Source of the DNA: Chloroflexaceae bacterium UBA1466
GTDB taxonomy: Bacteria > Chloroflexota > Chloroflexia > Chloroflexales > Chloroflexaceae
Length of the DNA stretch: 33,331 nucleotides
Reading direction: 5' to 3'
NCBI GenBank assembly: GCA_002325605.1
Contig: DCSM01000079.1
Span: 6,001-39,331 of the forward strand
Both the position numbers and the translations under genes were made by a program. The notes beneath the pieces were generated by a model that searched no databases, was not told the origin of the DNA, and saw only the letters and a list, made by a program, of their open reading frames with translations. How positions within the stretch are numbered: the first letter of the stretch is position 1; each line of letters opens with the position of its first letter. Below are positions 1 through 8,101 of the stretch, one piece after another.

Positions 1-6
1 TGCCGT

Positions 7-31
7 GGTAACTGAGCTTGCCGAAGTTACC
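7..31. repeat. Hairpin with conserved loop, copy 1
   Basis: Inverted repeat with arms GGTAAC (7-12) and GTTACC (26-31), extendable by one pair (6/32). The loop is TGAGCTTGCCGAA (13-25). A second copy with the same 13-base loop but different arm bases lies at 1247-1271. This copy starts 5 bases beyond the stop codon of the minus-strand TPR gene. It could act in transcript 3'-end formation, but no T-run is visible before the window ends. A REP-like interspersed element is the other reading. Confidence 0.55.
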
Positions 32-36
32 AAAGG

Positions 37-1134
37 CTACGGCTGCACTCCCAGTTCCTTCAGCCACTTCTCCAATTCCTGCCGCATGGTTTGGTCTTTG
101 GTCAATTGCAAAGCCCGCTTGAAGGCTGCAATTGCGCTGGCTGTTTCGCCCTTTCGCTTATAGACCTGCCCGATCCCGTGGTAGGCGTAAGCAAACTCTG
201 AGTCAAGTTTAAGGGCATTATTAAAATCCTGAAGGGCTTTGTCAAGCTCACCTTTCTTAGTGTAAGTATACCCACGGCTGTGGTAGGTATTAGCTCTTGG
301 GCTGAGGTCAAGAGATGTATTAAGGTCCTGTAGTGCAAGGTCATAGTCGCCTTTCTCAGCAAGGGCATACCCACGGTTATTATAGGCAGCGGCATCTTTT
401 TGGTCGAGATAAATTGCCTTGTTGTAATCCTGGATCGCAAGGTCATAGTTACCTTTCAGTTGGTAGGCGTACCCCCGATTGTTGTATGCGTTGTAGGCAA
501 CAGAGAGTTTCGGGTTAAGGTCAAGCGCTTTGTTGTAATCCTCGATTGCTTTGTCATTGTCACCTTTCTTAGTGTAAGCAACCCCACGATGGCGGTAGGC
601 ATCAGCATCTTTCTGGTCGAGGTCAATGGCCTTGGTGTAATCCTGAATAGCTTTGTCAAGCTCACCTTTACCATAGGAGACATCTCCACTCTTGATGTAG
701 GCAGTAGCATTTTTATCTTCAGCCTGCACAGTAGGCTTGAATACAAGTAAAATAGGCACTAAAAAAGAGTAACTAGCTACTGCAATCCCTAAGCTAATGA
801 AAGGTAAAATTATTTGGGCAAAGCGGCGTAGCCTCATTATTTTTTTGATGAACAGTAAATAGTAGATATAGAGGAGTATAAATCCAAGGATCACCAGGAT
901 TAAGAACGATAAGATTACTTGCGAAAGCGAATCTTTAGTCAATCCAATTTGAGAAAGATCTGCAAGTTGTCCAATAATAAACGTAAAAACACCTATAGCT
1001 GCTGCAATCCATCCCCAAACCGTTTTTAGCCATTCCCAAAGGGAAAGTTGCTGAGGCGCGGGCGAGCTAGGGGGCGGTGTATTTTGGTTGGCGTTTTGGA
1101 GATTTTGTCTCCAGCGTGCAGTTCTTTGGGCCAT
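37..1134 (-). CDS. Membrane-anchored TPR-repeat protein
   Basis: A 365-residue protein. The N-terminus is polar and Pro/Gln-rich (about residues 1-33). Three hydrophobic segments follow at about 35-56, 70-94 and 104-132. Residues about 140-360 form five to six tetratricopeptide repeats with the usual G..Y...G....A...Y..A..L.P spacing, for example KGELDKAIQDYTKAIDLDQ. TPR domains are protein-protein interaction scaffolds, so this is probably a membrane-tethered adaptor; no enzymatic motif is visible. Which side of the membrane the repeats face cannot be decided from the sequence. It begins with ATG and is monocistronic here, with its own candidate promoter (1180-1185). The partner is unknown. 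Confidence 0.85.
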   Translation of the reverse strand: MAQRTARWRQNLQNANQNTPPPSSPAPQQLSLWEWLKTVWGWIAAAIGVFTFIIGQLADLSQIGLTKDSLSQVILSFLILVILGFILLYIYYLLFIKKIMRLRRFAQIILPFISLGIAVASYSFLVPILLVFKPTVQAEDKNATAYIKSGDVSYGKGELDKAIQDYTKAIDLDQKDADAYRHRGVAYTKKGDNDKAIEDYNKALDLNPKLSVAYNAYNNRGYAYQLKGNYDLAIQDYNKAIYLDQKDAAAYNNRGYALAEKGDYDLALQDLNTSLDLSPRANTYHSRGYTYTKKGELDKALQDFNNALKLDSEFAYAYHGIGQVYKRKGETASAIAAFKRALQLTKDQTMRQELEKWLKELGVQP

Positions 1135-1179
1135 TGTTAAGTTCTCAATTCTATTCCAATGCGAAAACGAATTAGCTTC

Positions 1180-1188
1180 ATTATAACA
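1180..1188 (-). promoter_or_regulatory. Extended -10 promoter of TPR gene
   Basis: On the minus strand the sequence reads TGTTATAAT, a perfect TATAAT (1180-1185) preceded by the TGn extension. No good -35 hexamer is seen 16-18 bases upstream, which is tolerated for extended -10 promoters. It lies about 45 bases before the start codon. Confidence 0.45.
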
Positions 1189-1246
1189 TTATCTGCCAGT
1201 CCCTCGCGCTGGTTTTGGCAAACTCAACCAGCGTTCTCCGACCCCC

Positions 1247-1271
1247 GTGGCCTGAGCTTGCCGAAGGCAAC
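1247..1271. repeat. Hairpin with conserved loop, copy 2
   Basis: Arms GTGGCC (1247-1252) and GGCAAC (1266-1271) pair at five of six positions around the loop TGAGCTTGCCGAA (1253-1265), identical to copy 1 at 13-25. Three stem positions differ between the copies while remaining paired in both. The preceding CCGTGG is also shared. Confidence 0.5.
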
Positions 1272-1398
1272 AGCCTGGGCAGCCTACAAAGGACTGGGTT
1301 CCACAAAAGTTTGTATTACAGGATGATGACGATGATAAGGGAGACCTTTGCGATTTTAGAAACCGCAAAGGTCGCCCAGGAATGAAAGGAAGGGGAAA

Positions 1399-3678
1399 TT
1401 AGTTAGCGTCGCTGAAGCGTTTGAATTCCCCCTTCTCAGAAGCAACCCAAATTCGCTTCTCATTGCTACTGGAAGTAGCAGGCATCGAAAGCATCCACCC
1501 CTTCTGGAACATTTGCATGGCTCCGTTCCCACTTTCTTCGCTACTTGTAGCGCATTGCCCCAGCGCGTTAGCAATTTCAGGGTGGGCAACCATTAAGCTT
1601 CCAAAGCCCAGCGTCGGCTTAATTCGGCCTGTGGGGCAACTGTAGCTAGGCCGATTGTTGGGAAGGTCAGCCTCTTTGAAGCTTTGCCAAGTTCCCTCTT
1701 TCTCCCCAAGGAAGGCATAAATGACCTTGTTGCGCCAATAGAGAACCCCGTTGGGGAAGTATTGCACCGTACCTTGAGCGGTAGTTTCGGCCTCTATTGC
1801 ACACCCCAGCATCTCCCGTACAGCAGCTTCAGCTTGCCAAAGCTTCCCAAAGCCCAGCACGGGCATCATGGCGCAGGTTGCGGATCGAGCATATCGCCAG
1901 CTAAGGTAGTGGAGACCTACATTCCCCATCTCAACCTTGTAGCCCGTTGGGTTATCGGGTGTATAGGTCAAGACGCGCCGTTCAAAGGCTTGCATCAAGA
2001 CATCCTTTTCACCCCCCCCGACCTTCACCTTGGCCCAATAAGGTTCGCTGATTGGTAAGCCTAGCACGAACTTCCAATCCATTACCATCCCCTGCACATA
2101 CTTCCCTCCCTCATAGACAATGCCTGGTTGAATGAAGTAGTCAGTGAAGATACGGGGGATATTATGCCCTATCGTTTCGTCATACCCGTCAAGGGTGATG
2201 TTGTAGTTGGCTAGACGGGTCTCATCAACGGTAGTGCCATCTTTCTTGAGAACCGCGATCACGGTTTGACCTTTGCGCCGGGCCGCAGGAGCAGCATTCA
2301 CGGGGAAGGCAATGCTGCGGAAAGAGCGGTAGGTCGGGGCATCAGAATTGATGCGAGCGGCATCCCCCGCAACAGCTTCGTCGGCGGGGGTACTTTCCCT
2401 GAAGCTGCTATTCCCGATTTGAATGAAACCTTCTACCATCTCAGCTACTAAGCGGCCATTCGTAACGTACCACTTATCGCGGGCAGCGTTAGGATTGTTG
2501 ATTTCCATCCGACTCTTATCAAAGTATTGAACTAACCGCGTTCCCCCTTGACCTTCAGCATAAGCTTCTCGACTTCCCCCCGTCAAGGGCATAGGCCCCC
2601 AAATCCAGGAGCGAGCTTGCAAACCAGGGGCCCCACGGGCTAAAGGTTGATCCGTCCTTTCCCAAACCTTCTCAAAAGCTGAGTCAGCAAAAGAGCCATC
2701 TGAATCGGGAGGAGGTAAATCTGGCTCAGGGTAAGGGTTGGAAGGGGTCGAAGTTGGGCGCAAAGGGGTCTTGGTCTTCGTAGGGATAGGGGTCTGGGTC
2801 GCAGGCGGCTCATAAGGTCGGAGCGTCGCTGTGGGGTAAGGGGTCTTCGTAGGATAAGGGGTGACCGGCGGAGAAGAAGAAACTGGGGGCGAAGATGGAT
2901 AAAGGCTTGGGGTCGGAGTAATAACTGAAGGGCCATCGTTCCATGTTGGGCAAGGATCAAAAACGTTCATCACGATCAGATCTGAGTTGGCATAGCCTTT
3001 ATGTGTACCTTTAACGTTACCAATTCCGAGAAAACCCTCACTTTCAGAGGGGCCACTATTGTTAGTATAGGAATTCCAGAGGATTGCGTGGCGATGCCCC
3101 CAACTACTCCCACTATCATCGTACATCCAATTGTAGACCGCTCGCTCAATTGGGAAATTCCAATTGCTCCAAAGGACAGCTAGGTTTTCGGCCACGCCGA
3201 GGAAATCGTGGCAAGCGTTAATGGTTGAGTTAGCTTCCAGCCGTTTCCAGGGGCCTAAGCCATCTGCATCATGACTAAAAGCATCATTCTCAAGGAGATA
3301 TTGAGCATAGGCTTGAGCCACACTGGTAACGTTAGATTCTAGCCCTGAAAGGGGCAATAAACCCCGATCAATTCGTTCCTGATTGATCAGCCAAAGGGCT
3401 TTTTCTCCCCCCGATTTGCTATCCCATTCAGCTTGCGAGGGCAAAGTCAGCTTCACTCTGACCGTATTATCGCTAGTCCGGGCCGTGTTGAAGCGAGTTT
3501 GAACATCCGTAACGCTGCTTTCGGTGCTAAAATCCCATTTAACGTCGGTAGAAGGGTCGGCGGGATAATCGGCAGCTTGGGCGGGCAAAGGGGTTAAAGG
3601 CCCCTTGAACAGAAGACCAACGAGGAGAATGAAGCTGAACCCCAGCGTGATCGGCCAGTGAACATGCGATTTACGCAT
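1399..3678 (-). CDS. Secreted CAP-domain protein 1 with Chloroflexota-type C-terminal module
   Basis: A 759-residue exoprotein. A signal peptide covers about residues 1-36, with a likely cut after AQA. A CAP (SCP/PR-1) domain spans about 95-245 and retains the characteristic His (AFSHDADG), Glu (VAENLAV) and second His (WGHRHAILW) region. A Pro/Thr linker (about 250-326) follows. Residues about 336-596 form a module ending FERRVLTYTP...EMGNVGLHYLSWRY, which I recall from other Chloroflexota exoproteins. Residues about 600-759 hold two repeats beginning C..P.LGFGKLW / C.TGRI.PTLGFGSLM. CAP domains occur in secreted proteins of varied function (lipid binding, peptidase activity in some), so the role is unknown. 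It is paralogous in its N-terminal third to the next gene upstream, and start and leader agree between them. Confidence 0.85.
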   Translation of the reverse strand: MRKSHVHWPITLGFSFILLVGLLFKGPLTPLPAQAADYPADPSTDVKWDFSTESSVTDVQTRFNTARTSDNTVRVKLTLPSQAEWDSKSGGEKALWLINQERIDRGLLPLSGLESNVTSVAQAYAQYLLENDAFSHDADGLGPWKRLEANSTINACHDFLGVAENLAVLWSNWNFPIERAVYNWMYDDSGSSWGHRHAILWNSYTNNSGPSESEGFLGIGNVKGTHKGYANSDLIVMNVFDPCPTWNDGPSVITPTPSLYPSSPPVSSSPPVTPYPTKTPYPTATLRPYEPPATQTPIPTKTKTPLRPTSTPSNPYPEPDLPPPDSDGSFADSAFEKVWERTDQPLARGAPGLQARSWIWGPMPLTGGSREAYAEGQGGTRLVQYFDKSRMEINNPNAARDKWYVTNGRLVAEMVEGFIQIGNSSFRESTPADEAVAGDAARINSDAPTYRSFRSIAFPVNAAPAARRKGQTVIAVLKKDGTTVDETRLANYNITLDGYDETIGHNIPRIFTDYFIQPGIVYEGGKYVQGMVMDWKFVLGLPISEPYWAKVKVGGGEKDVLMQAFERRVLTYTPDNPTGYKVEMGNVGLHYLSWRYARSATCAMMPVLGFGKLWQAEAAVREMLGCAIEAETTAQGTVQYFPNGVLYWRNKVIYAFLGEKEGTWQSFKEADLPNNRPSYSCPTGRIKPTLGFGSLMVAHPEIANALGQCATSSEESGNGAMQMFQKGWMLSMPATSSSNEKRIWVASEKGEFKRFSDAN

Positions 3679-3695
3679 TGTCTTTCCCTTTCTTC

Positions 3696-3713
3696 GTTCC
3701 TAGAAATAAGAAC
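3696..3713 (-). promoter_or_regulatory. Leader hairpin of CAP gene 1
   Basis: On the minus strand GTTCTTA-TTTC-TAGGAAC forms a 7-pair stem (one G-U) with a 4-base loop, between the promoter and the ribosome binding site. The paralogous gene has the same hairpin with a perfect stem (5602-5619), the difference being an A-to-G change that keeps pairing. Confidence 0.5.
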
Positions 3714-3720
3714 TTTCCTT

Positions 3721-3749
3721 AGCATACCAGATCTAGCACCGCTAATCAA
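3721..3749 (-). promoter_or_regulatory. Promoter of CAP gene 1
   Basis: Minus-strand -35 TTGATT (3744-3749), 17-base spacer, -10 TATGCT (3721-3726) preceded by TGG as an extended -10. The -10 and the following leader are nearly identical to those of the paralogous gene (5627-5655). Confidence 0.5.
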
Positions 3750-3808
3750 ATCTTCAGCAAATTAGTTGCTCCTTTCTCAACCTTAGTAGATCAATTAGAG
3801 ATGAATTG

Positions 3809-5584
3809 TTACCGCATAATTAGGGGAAGGTAGTTGCGAATAGCGTCGCTTATTACTTCTACTGCCGTATTGCTCTTTGCAAGAACCTGACTTCCCGTAC
3901 TGGTACTATCTCTGATACCTACTTCAATGCTCAAGGTCGAACCTTCAGGAGCATCGGTTTGCACGGTGAGCGCAAAGTTGACTTCTCCCCGCTGGCCTGG
4001 GGCTAAATCACCAAGCGCAAAGGTGTAAGTTTGGCCTGCCAGAAGTTGTCCTCCTTGAAGGTTTACGGTACTGGCCAAGGCCCAGCCAGGGGTGCTATTT
4101 GCTGGATCAAAGGTAGTGTAGAGAGGGGGAGAAAGCGAGAGAATAACTTTGGTCGCCGTCAAGTTGCCCGTATTACTATAGGCCAAACTAAAGTGAAGCG
4201 TTTGCCCTGGACTGATTTGTTTAGATGCACCTTGCACCCGAATGTTGAGTTTGGGGGCAGGAATGGGCGTGACCGTAGCCTTTGCGGTAGGGGTTTTGGT
4301 GGGTGTAACTGTTACCTTTGTTGTAGAGGTCGCGGTGGGCGTAATTGTAGCCGTAAGGGTCACCGTAGGGGTTAGATCATAGACATATATTGGCGTTTTA
4401 CTGGGCGTAGGCGTGACCGTTAAGGTTGTTGTAAGAGGAGATGTGTTAGTAGGGGTCAAAGTAGGCGTATTGGTGGGGGAAAGGGATTCTGATCCCGTCC
4501 CCTTCACCGTAAAGGAATAGCTTGGGGTATTGGGATCATTACTAGTGATTGTAAGGGTAGCACTCCGCGCCCCCGCCACGCTCGGTTTAAAGGTGACTTT
4601 GAAGGTCGTACTCTTACTTGGGGCAACGGGGCTAATGGTATTAGTTTCGTCAACCGTAAAATCCGTAGCACCCGCAACCACAACCTTTGGCGTGCCCGTC
4701 AGGTTTAGGTCAACTGTCCCCACATTCGTCAGCGTGAATTCAACGGCAGAGCTACTCTTGTTCACGCTGACCGCACCAAAATCATAGTTGCCAGTGCTAT
4801 TGGCAATTGGGTTATTCCCCTGCTTCAAGTTGAGCATGTCATAGTTCCACGTTGAGCAGGGATCAAAAACATTCAGTACGATAAGATCAGATTTGGGATA
4901 GCCACTATGTGTACCATTGACATGGCCAATTCCCAGAAAACCCTCATTTCCCACTGGCCCACTATTGTTGTTGTATGATTTCCAGAGGACCGCGTGGCGG
5001 TGGCCCCAGCTACTCCCACTGTCATCATATATCCAATTGTAGACCGCTCGCTCAATTGGGAAGTTCCAATTGCCCCAAAAGACAGCTATATTTTCGGCCA
5101 CGCCGAGGAAATCGTGACAAGCCTTAATAGTTGAATTAGCTTCCAGCCGTTTCCAAGGATCTAAACCATCCACAGTGTGCCCAAAAGCATTCTTGTCAAG
5201 AAGAATTTGAGCATAGGCTTGAGCTACACTGATAACATTAGGTTCAAGGTCTGAAAGAGGTAACAAACTCCGATCAATTCGTTCTTGATTGATCAACCAA
5301 AGTGCTTTTTCGCCATCAGACTTTTTGTCCCATTCAACTTGGCTCGGCATAGTTAGAGTTACTTTCACAGTGCTGTCGTTAGCACGGGCCGTGTTGAAGC
5401 GAGTTTGAAGATCCGTAACGCTGCTTTCGGTGCTGGAAGCCCACTTAATATCGGTAGAAGGGTCAGCGGGGTAATCGGTGGTTTGAGCTTGGAGCGAAGC
5501 TAAATATCCCATGAAAAAGGAGCCAACGACGAGGAGAAAAATAACCCACGCGGTGATCGGCCAGTGAACGTGCGATTTACGCAT
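3809..5584 (-). CDS. Secreted CAP-domain protein 2 with ASH-like and DUF11-like domains
   Basis: 591 residues from the MRKSHVHW start at 5584. An in-frame ATG at 5590 would give MTM at the N-terminus but lies directly against the AAAGGGA binding site, and the paralogue has no Met there, so 5584 is preferred. A signal peptide and a CAP domain (about 95-245) match the downstream paralogue closely, including SH, AEN and GHRHA. The C-terminal half is different: an ASPM/SPD-2/Hydin (choice-of-anchor D) type domain at about 252-362, a Thr/Pro linker at about 362-438, a DUF11-like beta domain at about 442-571, and a terminal YLPLIMR. The kelch protein of the Tad operon ends in a similar tail (YLPLVAR), which suggests a shared surface-sorting or anchoring signal. 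Function is otherwise unknown. Confidence 0.85.
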   Translation of the reverse strand: MRKSHVHWPITAWVIFLLVVGSFFMGYLASLQAQTTDYPADPSTDIKWASSTESSVTDLQTRFNTARANDSTVKVTLTMPSQVEWDKKSDGEKALWLINQERIDRSLLPLSDLEPNVISVAQAYAQILLDKNAFGHTVDGLDPWKRLEANSTIKACHDFLGVAENIAVFWGNWNFPIERAVYNWIYDDSGSSWGHRHAVLWKSYNNNSGPVGNEGFLGIGHVNGTHSGYPKSDLIVLNVFDPCSTWNYDMLNLKQGNNPIANSTGNYDFGAVSVNKSSSAVEFTLTNVGTVDLNLTGTPKVVVAGATDFTVDETNTISPVAPSKSTTFKVTFKPSVAGARSATLTITSNDPNTPSYSFTVKGTGSESLSPTNTPTLTPTNTSPLTTTLTVTPTPSKTPIYVYDLTPTVTLTATITPTATSTTKVTVTPTKTPTAKATVTPIPAPKLNIRVQGASKQISPGQTLHFSLAYSNTGNLTATKVILSLSPPLYTTFDPANSTPGWALASTVNLQGGQLLAGQTYTFALGDLAPGQRGEVNFALTVQTDAPEGSTLSIEVGIRDSTSTGSQVLAKSNTAVEVISDAIRNYLPLIMR

Positions 5585-5601
5585 TGTCATTCCCTTTTTT
5601 C

Positions 5602-5619
5602 GTTCTTAGAAATAAGAAC
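5602..5619 (-). promoter_or_regulatory. Leader hairpin of CAP gene 2
   Basis: Minus-strand GTTCTTA-TTTC-TAAGAAC, a perfect 7-base stem with a TTTC loop, 17 bases before the start codon at 5584. It corresponds to the hairpin at 3696-3713. Confidence 0.5.
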
Positions 5620-5626
5620 CTTCTTT

Positions 5627-5655
5627 AGCATACCATATCTAGCGCCGAGAAGCAA
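5627..5655 (-). promoter_or_regulatory. Promoter of CAP gene 2
   Basis: Minus-strand -35 TTGCTT (5650-5655), 17-base spacer, -10 TATGCT (5627-5632) with a TGG extension. The -35 is weak (TTG only), but the arrangement matches the paralogue's promoter. Confidence 0.45.
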
Positions 5656-5671
5656 ATATGTAGCACGCTAG

Positions 5672-7654
5672 TTACTCTTTAAGCAACCGCAACCCCTCAA
5701 TTTGGATCCTTCCCCCATCTCCCGCGCCGACGGGGTCAAGCCTTAAACCCGTTACAACCCCTTCCCAACCTGGCTTATCTGTCAAAGGAATCCGATACGT
5801 AGTCGCCCTTTGGCCTCCCTTTAGCGTGCGCCTAAGGGAGCGAGCTTCAGCAAAAAGGCCCCTTTCGTCAGCGAAGAAAAGCTGCAAATCTCGATCCTTC
5901 ACGGCCACGGAGGTCGCAATTCGTAGCTCAAGCGTCGTGTAATGGGAAGCAAGAAGGTTCAGTTTAGGGCTAATGAGGGAAGGGTCTGCGCCTGGCAGGA
6001 AATCCCACCCTTGTTGCCCCACCTTTTCCTCAATGAGTTTCTTTCCTTGCCACCCCCACTTCCCCTTGGTAAAGTTCCACCCTTCCCCAGCAGCTAATTC
6101 CTGAGCAGAAGGGAAGCGAGAGTAAAGGGGTAAGCTTGCAGGAAGGGGGAAAGGGGTTAAGCCTGGAAGGTAGGGAGCAAAACAACCTTGCAAATCAGCT
6201 TGTGTCAGCCGAAAGCGCGTAAAGATCGGTTCAGGAGCCGCAGCTGCGGGGAGCGGTGCATCTTGCAGGTGCAGGAGCGCGTCGGCAAAGAGAAACGCTC
6301 CCCCCTGCGCGAGGGTTGCATCTATTTGGTACTGAAGGTGTTTGCATGTTTCCCCCCAAACACCTTTGTTTTCAAAGAGGCTCCGATTCAAAGAAATGAC
6401 TTTTGCCCGTTTCTCGTAATACTTCAGATAGAGTTGCTGAATATCATTGGTTACAAAAAAGAGATCAATTGGTTTACTTTGGTCAGCTAAGGCTCGCGCA
6501 GTCTGCCTTAAACTATCGCTATCTGCATTTCCTCGGCGCGTAATCGTTTCATAATTCGTGGTAAGCATGGTTAAACTAAGCAGAAGGGTAATTAAAACCC
6601 CAGGATGCCAACGGGGGCCACTTCCCTTGAGCGCTAAAAGTAGCAAGAGGAAAAAGGGAGGAAGGCTGGCAATCCAGAATTCACAATTATCTGGCTCCCA
6701 CCAAAAAAAGAAACTTCCATAAACAAGCAGCCAGCCAATGAGGCAAAACACTAAATTCCTATAGGTTTGAAATAATTTCCGCAGCGCGAAAGTAATTAAA
6801 CCCACGAGCCACAGCCCTAGAAAGCCCCCATTTGGTTGAGCAAGCGTTATAGCAAGTCCTTCCCCAAGCCTAAGAAACCTTTGCTCTGTGGGTGAACCGC
6901 CCCACCAGCCCGTATGCAGATAAAGAGTTAGCCAATCAATAAAAAGGGGAAAAGAAGGAAGCCCTTGCAAGCCAAACCAGACAAAGAGATAGCCCCCCAC
7001 AACAAGCAGGCCTAAGGGTAAGCTATAGGCAAGAAAAAGTTTGCTTCGTTGTTGAAGGGTTTGGTTTGGGGTAGCTAAAAAGAGAGCCATTGTTCCAGGA
7101 AAACAAAAAAGTAGATTGGTTTGATGAAAAAAGACGGCAAAGCTTTGAGCAACCCCAAGCATAAGACAAGTTTGGCGCGTTGGTCTTTTGAGTAAATTTG
7201 TTGTAAGCCAGAGGCAAATAATCAAAAAGAGTGTGGCAATGGTGTAGACTTCAACTTCAACTGCATAATACCAATAGGCATTGCTTGAATTTAGCAGAAT
7301 CGTTCCACAAAGGGCGAGATCAAGGCGGTTAGTCAACTTGTGAATTAGCGTAAAAAAGAGACTGCCCCCCAAAGCCCCCGCCAGCGCATTCGTGATTTGC
7401 AGCGGGATAGCAGCGCTCTGAAGGCCCAGAAACTGGCCTAAATAGCGAACTAATTTGCCTACTGGCCCATAAGCTAGGTGATGCGGATGAAAAACTTGCA
7501 GCCAGGGTTTTTGGTCAACATCGAGAATGTAGGTCAGCGCATCGAAAGTATGCACTTGTGTGAGCGTTGTGAGGTAGAGCGCAAAGCTGGCCAAAAAAAG
7601 GAGGGGCGTTAAGCTCCCTCGAATTTTAAAGCGGTTAAAAGAAGGTTTTAGCAT
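5672..7654 (-). CDS. Multi-span membrane glycosyltransferase, DUF2723/GT-C-like
   Basis: A 660-residue integral membrane protein with roughly ten hydrophobic segments in residues 10-400 and a soluble C-terminal part of about 260 residues. The N-terminal pattern (FDALTYI, then FHPHHLAYGPVGKLV, then YWYYAVEVEVYTI) matches what I know of DUF2723/TMEM260-like proteins, GT-C glycosyltransferases that transfer sugars from lipid carriers outside the membrane. The Asp in the first loop is the likely catalytic-region acid. The last ~140 residues look like a beta-sandwich. It follows the DUF192 gene by 15 bases, so it is probably the distal gene of the Tad operon. A plausible role is O-glycosylation of the Pro/Thr-rich surface proteins encoded in the window; this is inference from context. 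Confidence 0.7.
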   Translation of the reverse strand: MLKPSFNRFKIRGSLTPLLFLASFALYLTTLTQVHTFDALTYILDVDQKPWLQVFHPHHLAYGPVGKLVRYLGQFLGLQSAAIPLQITNALAGALGGSLFFTLIHKLTNRLDLALCGTILLNSSNAYWYYAVEVEVYTIATLFLIICLWLTTNLLKRPTRQTCLMLGVAQSFAVFFHQTNLLFCFPGTMALFLATPNQTLQQRSKLFLAYSLPLGLLVVGGYLFVWFGLQGLPSFPLFIDWLTLYLHTGWWGGSPTEQRFLRLGEGLAITLAQPNGGFLGLWLVGLITFALRKLFQTYRNLVFCLIGWLLVYGSFFFWWEPDNCEFWIASLPPFFLLLLLALKGSGPRWHPGVLITLLLSLTMLTTNYETITRRGNADSDSLRQTARALADQSKPIDLFFVTNDIQQLYLKYYEKRAKVISLNRSLFENKGVWGETCKHLQYQIDATLAQGGAFLFADALLHLQDAPLPAAAAPEPIFTRFRLTQADLQGCFAPYLPGLTPFPLPASLPLYSRFPSAQELAAGEGWNFTKGKWGWQGKKLIEEKVGQQGWDFLPGADPSLISPKLNLLASHYTTLELRIATSVAVKDRDLQLFFADERGLFAEARSLRRTLKGGQRATTYRIPLTDKPGWEGVVTGLRLDPVGAGDGGRIQIEGLRLLKE

Positions 7655-7669
7655 TGGCAGTAGATTACT

Positions 7670-8047
7670 TTAGAGTTTCTTGTGGGGTGAAGGGGTAAGA
7701 ACTAATTGATCACCGACTTGAGTTTGGGTTGGGGGGATGAGGTTCGGCGGCAATTCGATAACATAATGCGCCCCCCAAACCCCCGCAAAGGGGCGATAGG
7801 GGGGCATAGCAACGCGCAGCCCAATGACTTGATCTTGTTGATTGAGAAAGAGAAGATCAATGGAAAACCGCATAAAAAAGGTGTGGATGCTCCATTCAGG
7901 ATAGATCAGCAAGCCTTCGCCCGCGGCTAAACCTGCTTTACCCATCAGGCCAAGAGCGCGAGACCAGAAAGTGTTGGCTAACGTACACTGTTCAACAAGG
8001 ATAACGTTCCGTGTTTGGTTGAAAATAGTGAGCTTATGGTTTGGCAT
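7670..8047 (-). CDS. DUF192 family protein
   Basis: A 125-residue protein matching the DUF192 (COG1430) pattern nearly end to end: ALGLMGKAGLAAGEGLL, then the signature SIHTFFMRFSIDLLFLN, then a GA.YVIELP segment near the C-terminus. DUF192 proteins are small, widespread and of unknown function. No signal peptide is evident in this one. It lies 54 bases after tadC and 15 bases before the DUF2723-like gene on the same strand. DUF192 genes near tad clusters are something I recall but cannot verify here. Confidence 0.85.
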   Translation of the reverse strand: MPNHKLTIFNQTRNVILVEQCTLANTFWSRALGLMGKAGLAAGEGLLIYPEWSIHTFFMRFSIDLLFLNQQDQVIGLRVAMPPYRPFAGVWGAHYVIELPPNLIPPTQTQVGDQLVLTPSPHKKL

Positions 8048-8101
8048 AGGAATGGAAAGAGAAACGATTAGGGCGTTAAGCGAAAATCCCTCAACTTCAC
8101 C

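Larger units (their letters stand above)
1135..1398. other. Intergenic region between TPR gene and CAP gene 1
   Basis: 264 bases without a credible gene. It holds the extended -10 promoter of the TPR gene (1180-1185) and the second copy of the conserved-loop hairpin (1247-1271). The part next to the CAP gene stop (about 1335-1398) has no hairpin with a T-run that I would call a terminator. Confidence 0.6.
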
